64,000 bases of DNA. Source: Ceratothoa steindachneri. Lineage: Eukaryota > Arthropoda > Malacostraca > Isopoda > Cymothoidae. A program made the translations under genes and the position numbers. This document shows, piece by piece, positions 11,766 through 23,529 of the stretch. Under the pieces are notes generated by a model that made no database searches, was not told the origin of the DNA, and saw nothing but the letters and a program-made list of their open reading frames with translations. The stretch is taken from contig OZ018327.1 in assembly GCA_963969495.1 (NCBI GenBank), forward strand, positions 39,449,724 through 39,513,723, given 5' to 3'. The stretch's first letter is position 1, and every line of letters begins with the position of its first letter.

Positions 11766-11779
11766 TGACTGAAGTTGTT

Positions 11780-12115
11780 AAATCTGAAAGAAAAAGAAAA
11801 AAATCATTAGACGCTTAAACTTAACTCACATTTAAAATCGGTCCAAGTTATTGCAAGACCCTTTACAAACACCTAAAGAGACCCCTTCCGCTCTCCCCGC
11901 AAAGTCAAATAGTTTAAAATTTCAATATTAAAATTATTTAAATTAACATTTAGTAATGACTTTTATTTTATCAGTATATTTCAAGAATATTTAAAGTGGT
12001 TCCCAAGAAGCCAATGGGACACGGTCGTACTCACTAATTTAGAGAATAATATTTATATTAGATAACAGCATGTATATTTACAGTTTGGCTTATTACTTTC
12101 ATAAGGATACACCGC
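11780..12115. other. AT-rich spacer, no gene
   Basis: Contains the sequence just upstream of the transposase pseudogene start and may include a decayed transposon end (ATCGGTCCAAGTTATTGCAAG near 11838), but no partner repeat was found on the other side. Confidence 0.4.
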
Positions 12116-12119
12116 ATAC

Positions 12120-12686
12120 AACAGCCCTTAACAGCCCTTATTTTCCGTGAGCGAACGGGCCCTTGACTATGGAACGGGGCAGGGAAGCACAGGATCAGTA
12201 GGTACTAAGAATACCCTGGGTTCGATCCCGAATCCCGGCATGAGCGGACACAACCGTCATTGCACGTAAAGATCTGGCTACTGATTGGTGGACGCGCTGT
12301 GCTCACCCTTGTTTTCGGGTGAGTAGATCTTACACTTATCACCACACACAGAGCCAATATCAACACTATTTTCTTTCTCCTCTCCCGCCTTCAAAGCAAA
12401 GCACACCACACACACTCTGTTCCAAGGAATCGTGCCGATGGGTATCTATATCCCCGTACCTCCGACGCGGAACAGGTCCCCCTCCCCAGAGGTGACGAAG
12501 GCTTCCACCTGAATGCTGTTTGGTGTCAAAACATAATTACGCTTCCTGGCATCTCTCCCCAAAAGAGGACCAGGCCCTCGGGCCAACCAGTGATTGTCAT
12601 ACTGACCTTATATAAACTTCATTATCCGGTCGGGGATCCTCCCAGTATCATGGAAGGATTGTCGCTGACTAACTAACTAACTAACA
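12120..12686 (+). repeat. tRNA-derived SINE with (CTAA)n tail
   Basis: GGGTTCGATCCC at 12218-12229 is a near-perfect RNA polymerase III B box; the upstream GGGCAGGGAAGCACAGG may hold the A box. The body includes a GACGCGGAAC block and ATTGTCATACTGACCTTATATAAAC near 12592, and ends in (ACTA)n at 12668-12686, typical of a SINE tail. A diverged relative lies at 21180-21350. It is more GC-rich than its neighbours. Confidence 0.65.
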
Positions 12687-12689
12687 TAC

Positions 12690-13320
12690 GCTGGCTTACA
12701 AACCGCTGCCGACAGTTCATAACTTCGGTTAATACCAATATTTGTACTCGAAGCTGCACGAACAAGAACTTAAGAGGATAAAATGGATTATCATTGTTCT
12801 CAGCAAAGAACGAAAGCGTGAAAAGAAACAGTCACATGTACTCATAAAGGACGAAATGACACACATAATCGCGAAGAATCTCCCTTACACCACGACAGCA
12901 CCATTCATATGAAGATCCGCTAAACTAATTAAACTTATAATCAAAATGATTGGTATTCGCTAAGGGGTAATCCCATCATAAACGCCTATATCTCACTCAT
13001 TGGAAGTAGGGAGTAGACGAATTCTATGTAGCACTCATGACCAAACATACATAAGTAAACATCAGTTCGGGATGGCTATGTGGCGACTTCAGTAAAAAAG
13101 ATGAAAAAGAAAGACACGATTGACGTAGCATAAAAAAATTAACTGTAGTGGATAGAAATTAACGTGGAGAAGAGTAGTAGAAGTTATAGAAGGATCAATC
13201 ATCACTAACTCTATAATTTAAGAAGGGGATTTTTTTGAGTATTTGAATAATAATTTCATCTTAGTTTGGTTAAGACTTATGTTTTTTATCAAAGTTATTT
13301 CTAATAATTATTTTATAATA
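12690..13320. other. No gene recognised
   Basis: Mixed-composition DNA turning AT-rich after 13200. No motif that I can assign. Confidence 0.5.
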
Positions 13321-13324
13321 TAAA

Positions 13325-13660
13325 AAAAAATGGCGAAGTTCAGAAATAAATATAAGTATTAAAATTTTGTCAATTTTTTAAAACCCAAAGAATTACAAAC
13401 GGTGAAGTTCAGAAAATTTATTTTTATATATCTTCTATAACTATATTTTAGCAACGTCCTATTTGAAAGGGGGGAAATTTAGTTTAGAGTTCTTTTTAAA
13501 AATTATTATACTCGTAATTGGCGAAGTTCAGAAAAATTATAAAAATTTAACCATGGCTGCTTTTTTTTAGACTTTAAATTTTAATCTGAGTAGCGAAGTG
13601 CAAGCTTTCCCTGTAGGGGGGAGTGGCGAAGCCATTGCCTGGTTTTAATTATAAATATTT
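13325..13660 (+). repeat. Array of GGCGAAGTTCAG units
   Basis: GGCGAAGTTCAGAAA-type units occur near 13330, 13398 and 13518, followed by weaker relatives near 13592 (AGCGAAGTGCAAGC) and 13623 (GGCGAAGCCATTGCC). One unit is followed by CATGGCTGCTTTTTTTT (13553). The family also appears at 4585-4765 and 6825-6905, and resembles the GAGGCGAAGTGCCC hairpin units at 61630-61940. Confidence 0.6.
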
Positions 13661-14003
13661 CCTTTTTACATTTCCCAAAACAGAAAATGAATGTGGATGG
13701 GACCATATGGAGCAAATAAAATAGGCCTGATTCTATGTATACTTTTCAACAGGAAAACCTCATTTAGAACATATCCGTTAATAGCTCTTTTAGCACAAGT
13801 AAGGACCAAAAAATATTCGGCAGCAAGCGCAATACCTACCTACTTTGTCATACTCTATTTTATTCATACCGGGTTTTTCAAAGGTTTCGTAGGACTTGTT
13901 TTTTTATTTCGAGAGGTAAACGTTTATGATAGAAAATGGTCCGTCAAACCAACTTAAAGTTCTAATTTTCCAGCTCGTGTCCTTAAACCATCTTATCCAC
14001 TGT
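13661..14003. other. No gene; flank of the hAT element
   Basis: One open frame at 13691-13957 shows no family resemblance. The stretch ends at the hAT target-site duplication. Confidence 0.4.
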
Positions 14004-14011
14004 GTGCAGGT
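14004..14011 (+). repeat. hAT target-site duplication, left copy
   Basis: GTGCAGGT directly precedes the element end CAGTGGTGG and is repeated exactly at 17991-17998 after the right end. Eight bases is the standard hAT duplication length. Confidence 0.9.
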
Positions 14012-14922
14012 CAGTGGTGGTTCTACCTAAAGGCAATATAGGCAGCCGCCCAGGGCGGCACTCGTTAAGGGGCGGCATGAGCGCCCCTCCAAAAACTATA
14101 AAAATAAAAATAAAGAAATAAAGATGTAAATTTAAATAAAATAAATCATAAAAATAAATATATATATTTTTTAGTAATATAAAACATCTGTGACGTTTCA
14201 CAAAAATAATTTGTTACCACCGAACGACAAAAATAGAAAATCAACTCAGTTTGGAATTAAGTTTTCATTACAATGGTTTAAAAAATATTATAATAAAGAA
14301 CTGAATTCTTTTAACAATTAGAATTTTTTAGAAAAAATAAAGTGATTTAATCAATGCCATGAATGACACAAACGTTTCCCTAAAAGACCTACGCCATGCT
14401 AAATTTCTTAGTAGGCCTATTTGTTCTCCAATGCTTACAGATTAGCATACTATTGAGAATAAAGTCTTATATTTAATACTTTAACATATGTAATCTTATT
14501 TTTATAGGTTTAGTTAAATAGTTAAGTATGTAAATATATTACAAACAACTCTTCCATCAGGATCTGTCAAATAACCGCATATGTATAAGAAACGATCAAA
14601 GCTATCAGGCGCTCAATTTAGAAAGAAGAGGAAAAAAGAAAAGGAGAAACGAACAAAGGACGAGTTATGCCATCTACTTTTCACTATCATTTATACTGCG
14701 ATTTTGTGATATAGCTTTTTCGGTCATTTAAAAGTTACCCTAAAAATAAATAAATAATATGTAAAATATAAAAAATAATATTTTAGTATAATAATATAAT
14801 ATAATAAAATATAAAAAATAAAATAAATAAATAAAAACTGATCTATACTTACAGATGTATCATTAACAGATTGTTTAATGTAGGGTTTAATTGTGTTGAT
14901 ATTTTAACAACATTGAGAGAAA

Positions 14923-17446
14923 ATGGTCTTTGAGCCTTCTGGTGATGATGAAGACCCATTTGCTTCTACTTCTTCCCAGCAAGATTCTTCAGGTGAGTTT
15001 GTTTGCACATATGTCTGTGAATGTGTGCATCTATGTGTGTGTATCTCTGTAAAACATTTTAAGGCATTTTAGAACAGTTTATTGTATCATTGAGGCTTAT
15101 AACACTGGTGAAAAGTAATGAAACCCACTACATTAAAAAAACATTTTCAGTAGGTTTTGTTTGTATTTAGGCGGTTTTTTTAATGCCAATCCTGGTCTAA
15201 GTATCCTAGGACAAGCAAATCTTTGTGAAATCGGAAAAACAAGTTCCCCATCCCCACATGAGTTACACCTATGATTATCTAACTAATTTGTATATACTAT
15301 TTCTCTTGTTTTCTCAATTTCGAAATGCCTGGAGCAGAAATCCCTCCTGAGGATAAGTCTCTGTCCATCGACTCTGGTAACTGGCCGTCAGTTCTGACTG
15401 AAAAAATTCGGACCCAACTGACTTCCAGAGGACCAAGTCAAGTGCCATCTGATTTTGTATTCCCTAGGAACAAAACTGACGGAAGAAGTTGTCACCATTA
15501 TTACTTAAGGAAGTCATTGGTTAGTGAAGAAAATATAACCAGAAGTTGGTTGGTCTGTTCCTTGAAAAACAACAGCCTTTTTTGTTTCTGTTGCATATAA
15601 TTTTCCAAGGAGAAAATAAATCAAAAAAGTTTGGGACTAACGGACTGGAAGCATGCAAGCTCATTGCTCGCAGCACATGAAAACAGTTCAGAACATCTAA
15701 ATTCTATAAAAATGTGGAAATAATTATCAGTGAGGATGAGAAATGGAGAACCAATGACAAGCTGGAGAGGGAACTTGTGGAGGCTGAGAAGTTAAAATGG
15801 ACAGCGGTACTGACATGCCTCAGCGCTATTGTTCATTCTTTGGCAGTTAGGAATTTGACACTAAGGGGGTATGCAGAAAAGTTATTCTCGCCATCAAATG
15901 GCAAATTTCTGAAAGAAGTTGAACTAAGGGCAAAGTTGATCCTATAATGCAAGAGCAAACTAGCCATGTCCAAAAAGGTACACCCTTTTACACCAACTAC
16001 TTCGGCCACCACATACAAAACGATCTCATTGATTTGTTAAGCATAAGATTATTATAGAAATAGTGAGCGACATCAAGCAATCAAAGTTGCTTTCAATAAT
16101 TTTAGATTGCACTCCAGATATCAGCCACACTGGACAGTTGTCAATTGTGATTTTGATTGTGTCACTGGAGAAGAAACCCCATATAAAGGAACATTTCATG
16201 GGTTTCTTGGAGGCAGAGAAGTCCACAGGTCAACATATATCATTCTTGATTCTGAAGAGACTGGATGAGCTAAAAATTCTTTCCATGGACTGTAGAGGAC
16301 GATCATACGACAACGGAGCTAACATGGAAGGGGAGGGACAAGAGTGTTCAATCTTGGCTCTTAGAAATTAATCCTACAGCTCTGTTTGTTCCATGTGGAA
16401 CTCACTCTTGGAATTTGGTCTTGGTCTATGCTGCTAAGGGATCTATTGATGCCACAAATTACTTTGGTTTCTTACAGAAACTTTACAATTTGTTTTCAGC
16501 ATCCGCACAGCGATGGAGCAATTGGAAAATTTATGTAAACATAACATTGAAGATGTGTTCTGATACAAGATGGGAAAGCAAGATTAATAGTGTGGAATCC
16601 CTTAGATACGTGGCAGCTGCCGTGGGAGATGCACTGATCGAGGTGAGGGACAACATTATCGACTCAGTAGTAAAAGTAGAGGATCAATCTCTAGCCGAGG
16701 AGGTTGGATCAAACCGCTTTGCCATTTGCTCAGTGGTGTGATATGAACTGGTGCGACAAATTCAGCATGTGAGCAAGCAGATACAATCTCCTAGCATGAA
16801 CAGTTATGTTGCAGTAAATCCTTTAAAGAAAACAGAGAGAAGTCTCCGCAATTACAGGGAAATAGGCCTTGTGGCTGCACAAATGGCAGCCTCAGATATA
16901 TGTGAACAAATGAATGTAGAGGGTATATTAAAACAAAAACGGCTGAGGGCCACGAATCAGCACTTCTCCCATGACGCATTTGAAAAGCCCTTGATTGATG
17001 TTTTTCAAGAAGTTGAAGGTATCATTTTTCAATGCAGTGGTAGATTCTGCAACATTATCCATTCAGGAAAGGTTTTCCGCGTTGGAAATTGTTGGAAAGA
17101 AGTTTCGAGTGCTGACACATTTTCAAAATATCACATTTGAGGAGCTAACAAAACAATGCGTGAACCTTAGTACTTTAATGGACAATCTGACTTAGATGGC
17201 AAAGAGCTTGCACGGAAGCTGAAGAACCTGCCTGACTTGCCATCAAAGACCATATCCTTGCTTGAATTGCTGACATTTATCCATGAAGGGGAACTCTTTG
17301 AAATCTTACTTGAGATCATTTATGTCACAGGAGCGTCTTACTGGTCTTGCCATCATCAGTATAAATTATGCAATTTCTGGGCAGATTTCCTATGCTGATT
17401 TAATTGATGATTTTGCATCAAGGAAGGCAAGAAAAGTTAGATTTTA
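14923..17446 (+). pseudogene. hAT transposase, ZMYM1-like, with an intron
   Basis: A first exon at 14923-14992 (MVFEPSGDDEDPFASTSSQQ...) ends at the donor GTGAGT. The next exon can join in frame at about 15338 after a GAGCAG tandem acceptor. It then reads PPEDKS..SGNWP and a TTF-type zinc finger region (to 15600). Later blocks are KQSKLLSIILDCTPDISHT with the first acid of the catalytic core (16060-16130), HSWNLVLVYAAK (16405-16435), CSDTRWESKINSVESL (16557-16604) and the hAT dimerisation end LTGLAIISINYAISG then DFASRKARKVRF (about 17340-17446). These follow the zinc-finger plus DUF4371 plus hAT C-terminal order of ZMYM1-like proteins. At least five frameshifts or stops break it. A domesticated host gene is unlikely given its intact TSD-flanked element. 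Confidence 0.8.
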
Positions 17447-17602
17447 AATGGCAGTTGTACTGTGGTGCAATGCGATTTGTTTTTTGTTCTGTGGGTAAAA
17501 AACACACATTGAGTGTCTTAATTTTATGTGATAGAGCATTTATATAATTTACAAATTAAATTCTCTAGTTTAATTATGGCAATTTAATTTGTATTTTTCT
17601 TG

Positions 17603-17735
<133 letters not shown>

Positions 17736-17990
17736 AATGTGTATATATATGTATGTGTATGTATGTGTCCTTCCTACTGCCTTTCGTATTTGCATCTAAG
17801 CAGGAGAGGGCGGAGCCGTCTTTGTTTTTCTTCTTAAGCTACAAAAGTTTGTCTAATAAAGTTATTTTGAGCAAGTTATTTCTGTTCTTTATTTTACGTG
17901 GACTTGAATGAATGTTGGCGAACTTTGGGGAAGGGGGAGGGCTGAAGGTGGGGCTTGCCTAGGGCGCGATTTAGGCCAGGACCGACATTG

Positions 17991-17998
17991 GTGCAGGT
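17991..17998 (+). repeat. hAT target-site duplication, right copy
   Basis: GTGCAGGT, identical to 14004-14011. Confidence 0.9.
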
Positions 17999-18006
17999 GA
18001 GTCAAG

Positions 18007-18950
18007 ATGGAAGTCCGACATCGCCAGTGGCTCAACGTCAGCCAGTTGACCGTTCAGAAAGTCATGGATAGCCTCAAGAACAGGAAAAAGCTCAAACATC
18101 GATCTCATTTAGGCAGACTTCAAGTTGTCAAGTGTTTGGCTGTGCTGAAGGCCTATGAAAAGGCTGCAAAGCTTAAAATGCCTGTGCTCGCAAAGAAGAA
18201 AATCTAGGTGGCCCTAGTGTCCAGGACCAAAAGTAGGAGGTCAGCAATAGCTTAACGTGCGTTGAAAGGCCTCTGCTCATCGACTGTAAGGGAGAACAAC
18301 GGCGGGGGAGCCATCGTCACCTTCTCAACAATTTGAAGAGTCATAGCAATCGAATTCTCGTTTTTTTAGGAAAATAAAACCTTAACGGTCGGTCCGGTCA
18401 TCAACAACCAGAAAGACGACGTGGTAAGCTTCAGGCAAAACGTCTCCGATGTCTGCTACGTCTCTAAGACCATAAACTAGGCCTCCATGAGGATGCTTGG
18501 TGTCGTGGCTTCGAGTGGCCTAACGATGACGCCGGTAGGTTCTGGGTCGGTTACAATCTCACTGAGGCCGATTACAGGGGCATGTTGATCACAAAAGCAG
18601 AGCCCTGGGTGAAAGTGATTACGAATAAGGCGGACTAATCTCAGCAGTACGGTGCTCCGCCCCACAGGACTAAAACTGTAAAAGAGAAGTTGGCGTCGAA
18701 CCTCAACTTCTGGTCGAAGGACATTTGGCCCTCGCAGTCGGCCGAGTTTAATCTCAACGACTACAACTTGTGAACACATGTTAAGGGCAAGGATTGTAAG
18801 GTCCGCAACAGAAACGTTGACGAGCTGAAATCTTCCGGCAACCGAATGTAGACCAACAAGTGAAGGACTTCGTTCGCAACGTGTGCGCAGCCTTCAATTC
18901 TCACCTTGAGCGCGCGCTCGCCAACAATGGCGGCCATATTGATTAATATC
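18007..18950 (+). pseudogene. Tc1/mariner-superfamily transposase remnant
   Basis: The N-terminal part (18007-18207: VKCLAVLKAYEKAAKLKMPV then LAKKK) resembles a helix-turn-helix region. Around 18480-18640 is MRMLGVVASSGLTMTPV. Around 18640-18780 shifted frames read QQYGAPPHRTK, NLNFWSKDIWPSQSAEFNLND, matching the second and third acid segments of mariner-type transposases (QQDGAPCHTS and FWSKDMWPPQSPDLNPLD), with both key acids altered. About 18785-18950 reads CKVRNRNVDELKSSGNR and ends near AANGG-like wording. Frameshifts are numerous. The 5' end abuts the hAT insertion at 17998 and no left terminal repeat was found on either side of the hAT element. Confidence 0.7.
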
Positions 18951-18954
18951 ACAA

Positions 18955-19474
18955 TGTAAACACATATTTATATGTCAAAACAATAAAAACGTGTCAAACT
19001 GCATCAAAACTATTATTGTGTCCTTTGTTGAGAGAGAGTCGTAACGAGTGTAACAGAACTTTTGCAATGCCCTGTTTACCACTCAATTTTAACCACTTAA
19101 CTATTTTATTGGAACAAACTTGACAAAATTTGAATTGTTACTTTAGTTATCAGTGACATCCAGACCAATTAAGAAGCAAAAAACGTAATATTTCGACATA
19201 ATTTCAAAAACACATTAATTTTGTTATCTACCCGTGAATCCTCGAGATATCATAGCGCGTTGGCACAGCGAGCACGAAGATGTTTGCAAGAGCTAACAAG
19301 TTTAATATCTAGCGACGATTTAAAAAAATACATTATTATGTAGATATACCCGAATAAACTCGGGAAACTAAAACGAAAGGGTGACGTTCTCAGCATTAGG
19401 CAAAAACATAGATTGCTAGTATCGAATTGTCAGTGGAATTCTAGATATGTAGAGATCGAATAAAACATGCATTT
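18955..19474. other. No gene recognised
   Basis: Contains AATAAAAACG near 18982 just after the transposase end, a possible polyadenylation signal of that element. Otherwise unassigned AT-rich DNA. Confidence 0.4.
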
Positions 19475-20340
19475 ATGAGCTTAACTAATAGGGGTTTAGA
19501 TAGAGGTTTTATAGAGTAGGAATTAGATTTTGGAGGTTCTAAGTAGAGGATTATTGAAAAGATAGATAGAATTAGGGGGTTTCTTGGGAAAAGCTTTATG
19601 GGAAAGTAGCCGGATTTATTTGGTAAAAGGTAGAGGTTTTGTGGGTGGAAGCCGGATTTAAGATTATAAAGTTCTTCTAGGTAGAGATTTTATGGGGTAT
19701 TAGTTGATCTATGAGATTATGGGAAAGGGTTAATTTGGCATTAGCCGGATTTATGGGGCTCTTGGTAGTTTAGTGGGGCTGTTGCCATTTTTATGCTGTT
19801 CTATGTATTTTTATGAAGTAGTCACCTGAATTAAGCGGTTATAGGTATAGAATTCGTGGCGTGGTAGCCGGATTTATGAGGTTCTAGTTAGTGTTTAGTG
19901 GGGGAGTAGCCGGATTTGTGCGTTTCTAGCTTGGGGGCTTATGGGGTACTAGGCTGAATTATGAGTTTCTATTTAGAGAATTTGTGGGGTGGTAGCCGGA
20001 TTTATGGGTTCTAGGTGGATGTTTAGTGTGGGAGTAGTCAGATTTGTGTATTTCTATGTAGAGAGGGGGATATCTAGTAGTAACCTGAAATATGAGGTTC
20101 TAGAATTTGTTGGGTAGTAGCCAGATTTGGGGTATTCTCTGTGGATATTTAGAGGGGGAGTAGCTGGATGTGTGCGTTTCCGGGTTGGGGGATTATGGAG
20201 TATTAGCCTGAATTATGAGGTTCTAGGTAGAGAATTTGTGGAGTACTAGGCGGATTTATTGGGTTATAGGTAGAGGTCTATTGGGGGCAGCAATCATACT
20301 TATGGGGGTTATGGGTAGGCATTTTATGGGATATTAGCGG
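19475..20340 (+). repeat. Degenerate minisatellite, GTAGCCGGATTTATG core
   Basis: The core GTAGCCGGATTTATGAGGTTCTAGGTAG recurs many times at spacings of about 50-60 bp, with alternating variants (GGGGTGGTAGCCGGATT, GGGGGAGTAGCCGGATTTGTG, GGGGTACTAGGCTGAATTATG). The alternation suggests a higher-order repeat. There is a strong G over C bias on the plus strand. Confidence 0.8.
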
Positions 20341-20344
20341 AAGG

Positions 20345-21175
20345 GAAGATCCTCAGTCTTCGTCCAATGGTGTGTTTGATCTAATCTAATCTGAGGCATC
20401 GCAATCAGTTGCTCCGGTCGTGTGGACGGAACGGATCGGGAAGTCAATCCGAGGGATCAAAGTCTCGTCGCAAGATCACTTAACCGCCTATTTGCGAGTT
20501 CCTCTTATTCCATTAATGGAAGGGCTTAATACCTTCTTTCACTGATGATCGGGTGTAGGTAGTCATGGAAAATTATGTAGAGAAAAGAGAGAGGCGATGG
20601 AATAAAACCGTAAATAACTACATAGAGTAGTAGTGAAAAGTTAGGGGAGGAAATAACTACAATAACCACCCCATCAAGTCCCTATGATAAGATATTTTTT
20701 GCAACTTAAATCGAGAATCAACGAGGGCATTTCGAGCAAATGTTTGTAAGAGGAGATCTGAAAAGAAAGTGAAGATGGGGGAAGTAAAAATGTGTGGAAG
20801 TTATATATATAGCTTCAGATTCCCCGCTAGGCGTTGGGGCTTCAAGGCACGCAATCATACAGCATTTTTCCCTACTCTTTTGCGAATCCACTTCGCAAAA
20901 TAGGCCTAATATCAGATTCCATCGTTGGTTTTCCTCTTTTTAAATAAATACTTTCTATAATACAAATATTGCTACCATTTTTGTAAATTAAATTATTAAA
21001 ATTATTAAATTAAATTAATTTTATGAATATTCGAAATTAAATTATTATAATTTTGAATTAAATTATAATAATTAAACGAAATGTAAATTAAATTATTTTA
21101 TAAATAATTGTGTCATTAAATTATTCTAATATCATATTATATTAATTAAATTATTAAGTAAAATTTTTTAAACTC
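20345..21175. other. No gene; ends in very AT-rich DNA
   Basis: 20345-20930 is mixed DNA with no recognisable motif. 20935-21170 is almost only A and T with repeated AAATTAAATTATT wording. Confidence 0.5.
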
Positions 21176-21179
21176 CACA

Positions 21180-21350
21180 GATATTTTCTACACTCTCCAG
21201 ACGCGGAACGGTTAGCTCTCCCATGGGCCACAAATGGTTCCTTGCTCGCTCTTTCTCTCCCCTCATCAACGATGACCTCTCAATAGTATCCACATGTTCA
21301 CCTTAGATTGTCAATCTGATCTTTATGTAAAGTTCATTATCCTGTATGAT
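21180..21350 (+). repeat. Diverged relative of the 12.1-kb SINE
   Basis: GACGCGGAAC near 21200 and ATTGTCAATCTGATCTTTAT near 21309 match the order and wording of the SINE body at 12470-12640 at roughly three of four positions. Both the tRNA head and the (CTAA)n tail are absent. Confidence 0.45.
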
Positions 21351-21375
21351 GACCTTATCCACAATTGAAAATGGG

Positions 21376-21540
21376 GGGCCATTAACAGAAGATAGGCGGG
21401 AGGGTCAGGGGGGAAGAGGGGATAGGGGTCAGGGGGTAGAGGGGATGAGGGTCAGGGGGAAGAGGGGAAAAGGGGTCAGGGGATAAGAGGGTAAGAGTGG
21501 ATAGGGGCAGGGGGGAAGAGGGGATAGGGGTCAGGGGAGA
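21376..21540 (+). repeat. G-rich minisatellite
   Basis: Repeats of GGGGTCAGGGGGAAGAGGGGATA with a period of about 25-35 bp. Runs of three to six G are frequent on the plus strand, so it could form G-quadruplexes. Confidence 0.85.
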
Positions 21541-21544
21541 GCAA

Positions 21545-23284
21545 TTAATTAAGGATTGATGTAGAATAGAGGATAAAGGTGATTATATCTAGGGACATCA
21601 ATACCCATATTTCACTTACTTATAAAAATTTAGTAGTTACCATGGCAATGATAAACCACGCCCAGTTCATATGACATCCACGGGAAAGATCTCACTCATG
21701 GATAATGACGGTATCCAACACAAAAGTATAATAATCCTAAGAATGCTTCCCCTCAATTGGCCAATTTAATTATCACTTTTTCCCTTCCCCAAGCGAGGGT
21801 TTTTTTCATCCCACTTACCCACCAGGGCTGAGGGCAACATGGCACGTTTGCGTCCATTTCATTTTTACGGACAATTCTACCCGGGCATATTACGGGTTTG
21901 TGTGGGGGGGCGGGTATTTTTACCACGGATTTCTCCCAGTCCGTTGCCTACTTAATGGAGACCTACAGGTCCACCTGTGATCTGAAACAAGGGGTGCTAC
22001 AAGTCATTTTTTTTAAATTTTAAGATCCCATCATTTCTAGATCCAGAATGGCCATAGCCACCGCGCCCCATTACAGAGGGGTTGCTATATGCCACCCATG
22101 GCAAAGTCCACCCTAGATTTCCTACAGCAACTAATCAGACCCTATATTTGACTTGTTTCGTAGGTTTATTTACATGAATCTTCTTTTTATTGGTTGCATC
22201 ATGTCTACAGCAGTGCATATTTGGCTAACAGATTATTATTATTCGCTAACCTTTATTATGGATTGAAGATTGACCTCTTATAAGAGTCTGTCAATGTAGA
22301 ATTTGGTTGCTCTCTCCTCCATGCAATTTATGATTATTTATAGGCTGAACAGATGGAATTGGACACATAAAAATAATAAATAAATTATTAATATATTTTT
22401 AGAATAAAATTACAGCTGTTGAACATTTAGCATAGTTTTACAGTTACCTGCATCAGTCTTTATTAGAAACTTTGATCCATTCCTACTTACAGTATATTCA
22501 CAAGTCATCCTTATTCGTTCGCTTTCTTTGGTGGATGTACTTTTTCAAATCCATTCTCATATTTGCTAGGCGTTTCAGGTCTGGGCTACCTCATTGTCAC
22601 ATTGAAAATTTAAATATTAGATCTTCAAATTATTTATTCCCTTCATAAGTTGTTTGCTTTTAGATCCATGTTCTAATAAAATAAAACGGCAAGTACAACT
22701 TCAGTTTCCTTAAAAATATACAAATATTCATTTTATCTCAGTTTCTCATAATAATTTCTTCCAAAATGACATCACAGTGAACGTTCTCCTTTGCAAACGT
22801 TAGCCTTGCGGCAACGTGGGTTTAAAATTTTATGGTTGCAGTAAAGCCTTGGTGTATTTTATTCTTAGTGTTATATGGGGCAATTTTGACCTTTCTTATA
22901 ATATTCGAATATCACTCAGTAATAATTTGGGTCTTCTTTGACTTTTTGTCACAGTTGTTACTGTTACAGCGTCCCTATCTTTCTTATGATTATCTGACCT
23001 TAAATCTCGTTGGATATTTTTCTAGACGTGTTGCGGGCGTCCAGGAATGCAATAACACGCCTTCTTATGTCTGTCCAATCTCATATTGAGGAGAGGAAGA
23101 AAAATGTTCCAAAAATCGTTGAAGGAAAACACCTCATGTCTACCGAATTCGAATTCTTAGCGTATTCAGGATGTTCGAGAGAATAGAGGTTTGCTAAAAA
23201 GCCTCTCCACGTTTTTGTGGACAAAGTTTAATTCTAATTATTCGTTAGGAAAGTTACCAAGTTTATGTACATCTGTCAATCTGC

Positions 23285-23285
<1 letters not shown>
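21545..23285. other. No gene recognised
   Basis: Mixed DNA, AT-rich after 22130. Open frames such as 22832-23089 show no domain that I recognise. Confidence 0.5.

Positions 23286-23287
<2 letters not shown>

Positions 23288-23366
<79 letters not shown>
23288..23366. repeat. (TA)n microsatellite
   Basis: An uninterrupted TA run of about 79 bp. Confidence 0.95.
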
Positions 23367-23369
<3 letters not shown>

Positions 23370-23454
23370 CATAATAATTCAGATACTTTTTTGTTAAAAA
23401 GTTCTCATTAATAACATAAGACCAAGGATGTGAATTACCTACAGGAAAAAATGT

Positions 23455-23525
23455 AAGATTCCGAGCGCTTTCGCCTTTATTTATTCCTTAACTGAGGCCT
23501 GTTTAAGAGACGCTAAAGCGTTCAG
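23455..23525. other. Imperfect inverted repeat with GCGAAAGCGCTC arm
   Basis: TTCCGAGCGCTTTCGC (near 23459) pairs with GCTAAAGCGTTCAGAA (near 23506), 13 of 16 positions, around a loop of about 32 bases that includes CCTTAACTGAGGCC. The wording resembles the ends of the PLE pieces in this window (a GCGAAAG or CCGAAAC motif after a short stem). It could be a PLE terminal fragment next to the (TA)n run at 23288. Confidence 0.4.
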
Positions 23526-23529
23526 AATA

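Noticed and set aside
12190..12260. Possible functional tRNA gene because of GGGTTCGATCCC
   Set aside because: The rest of the cloverleaf does not fold and the segment continues into a SINE body with a (CTAA)n tail.
19475..20340. CRISPR-like array
   Set aside because: Units are degenerate and continuous, without unique spacers, and the context is eukaryotic; it is a minisatellite. The same holds for 10057-10750 and 31895-32530.
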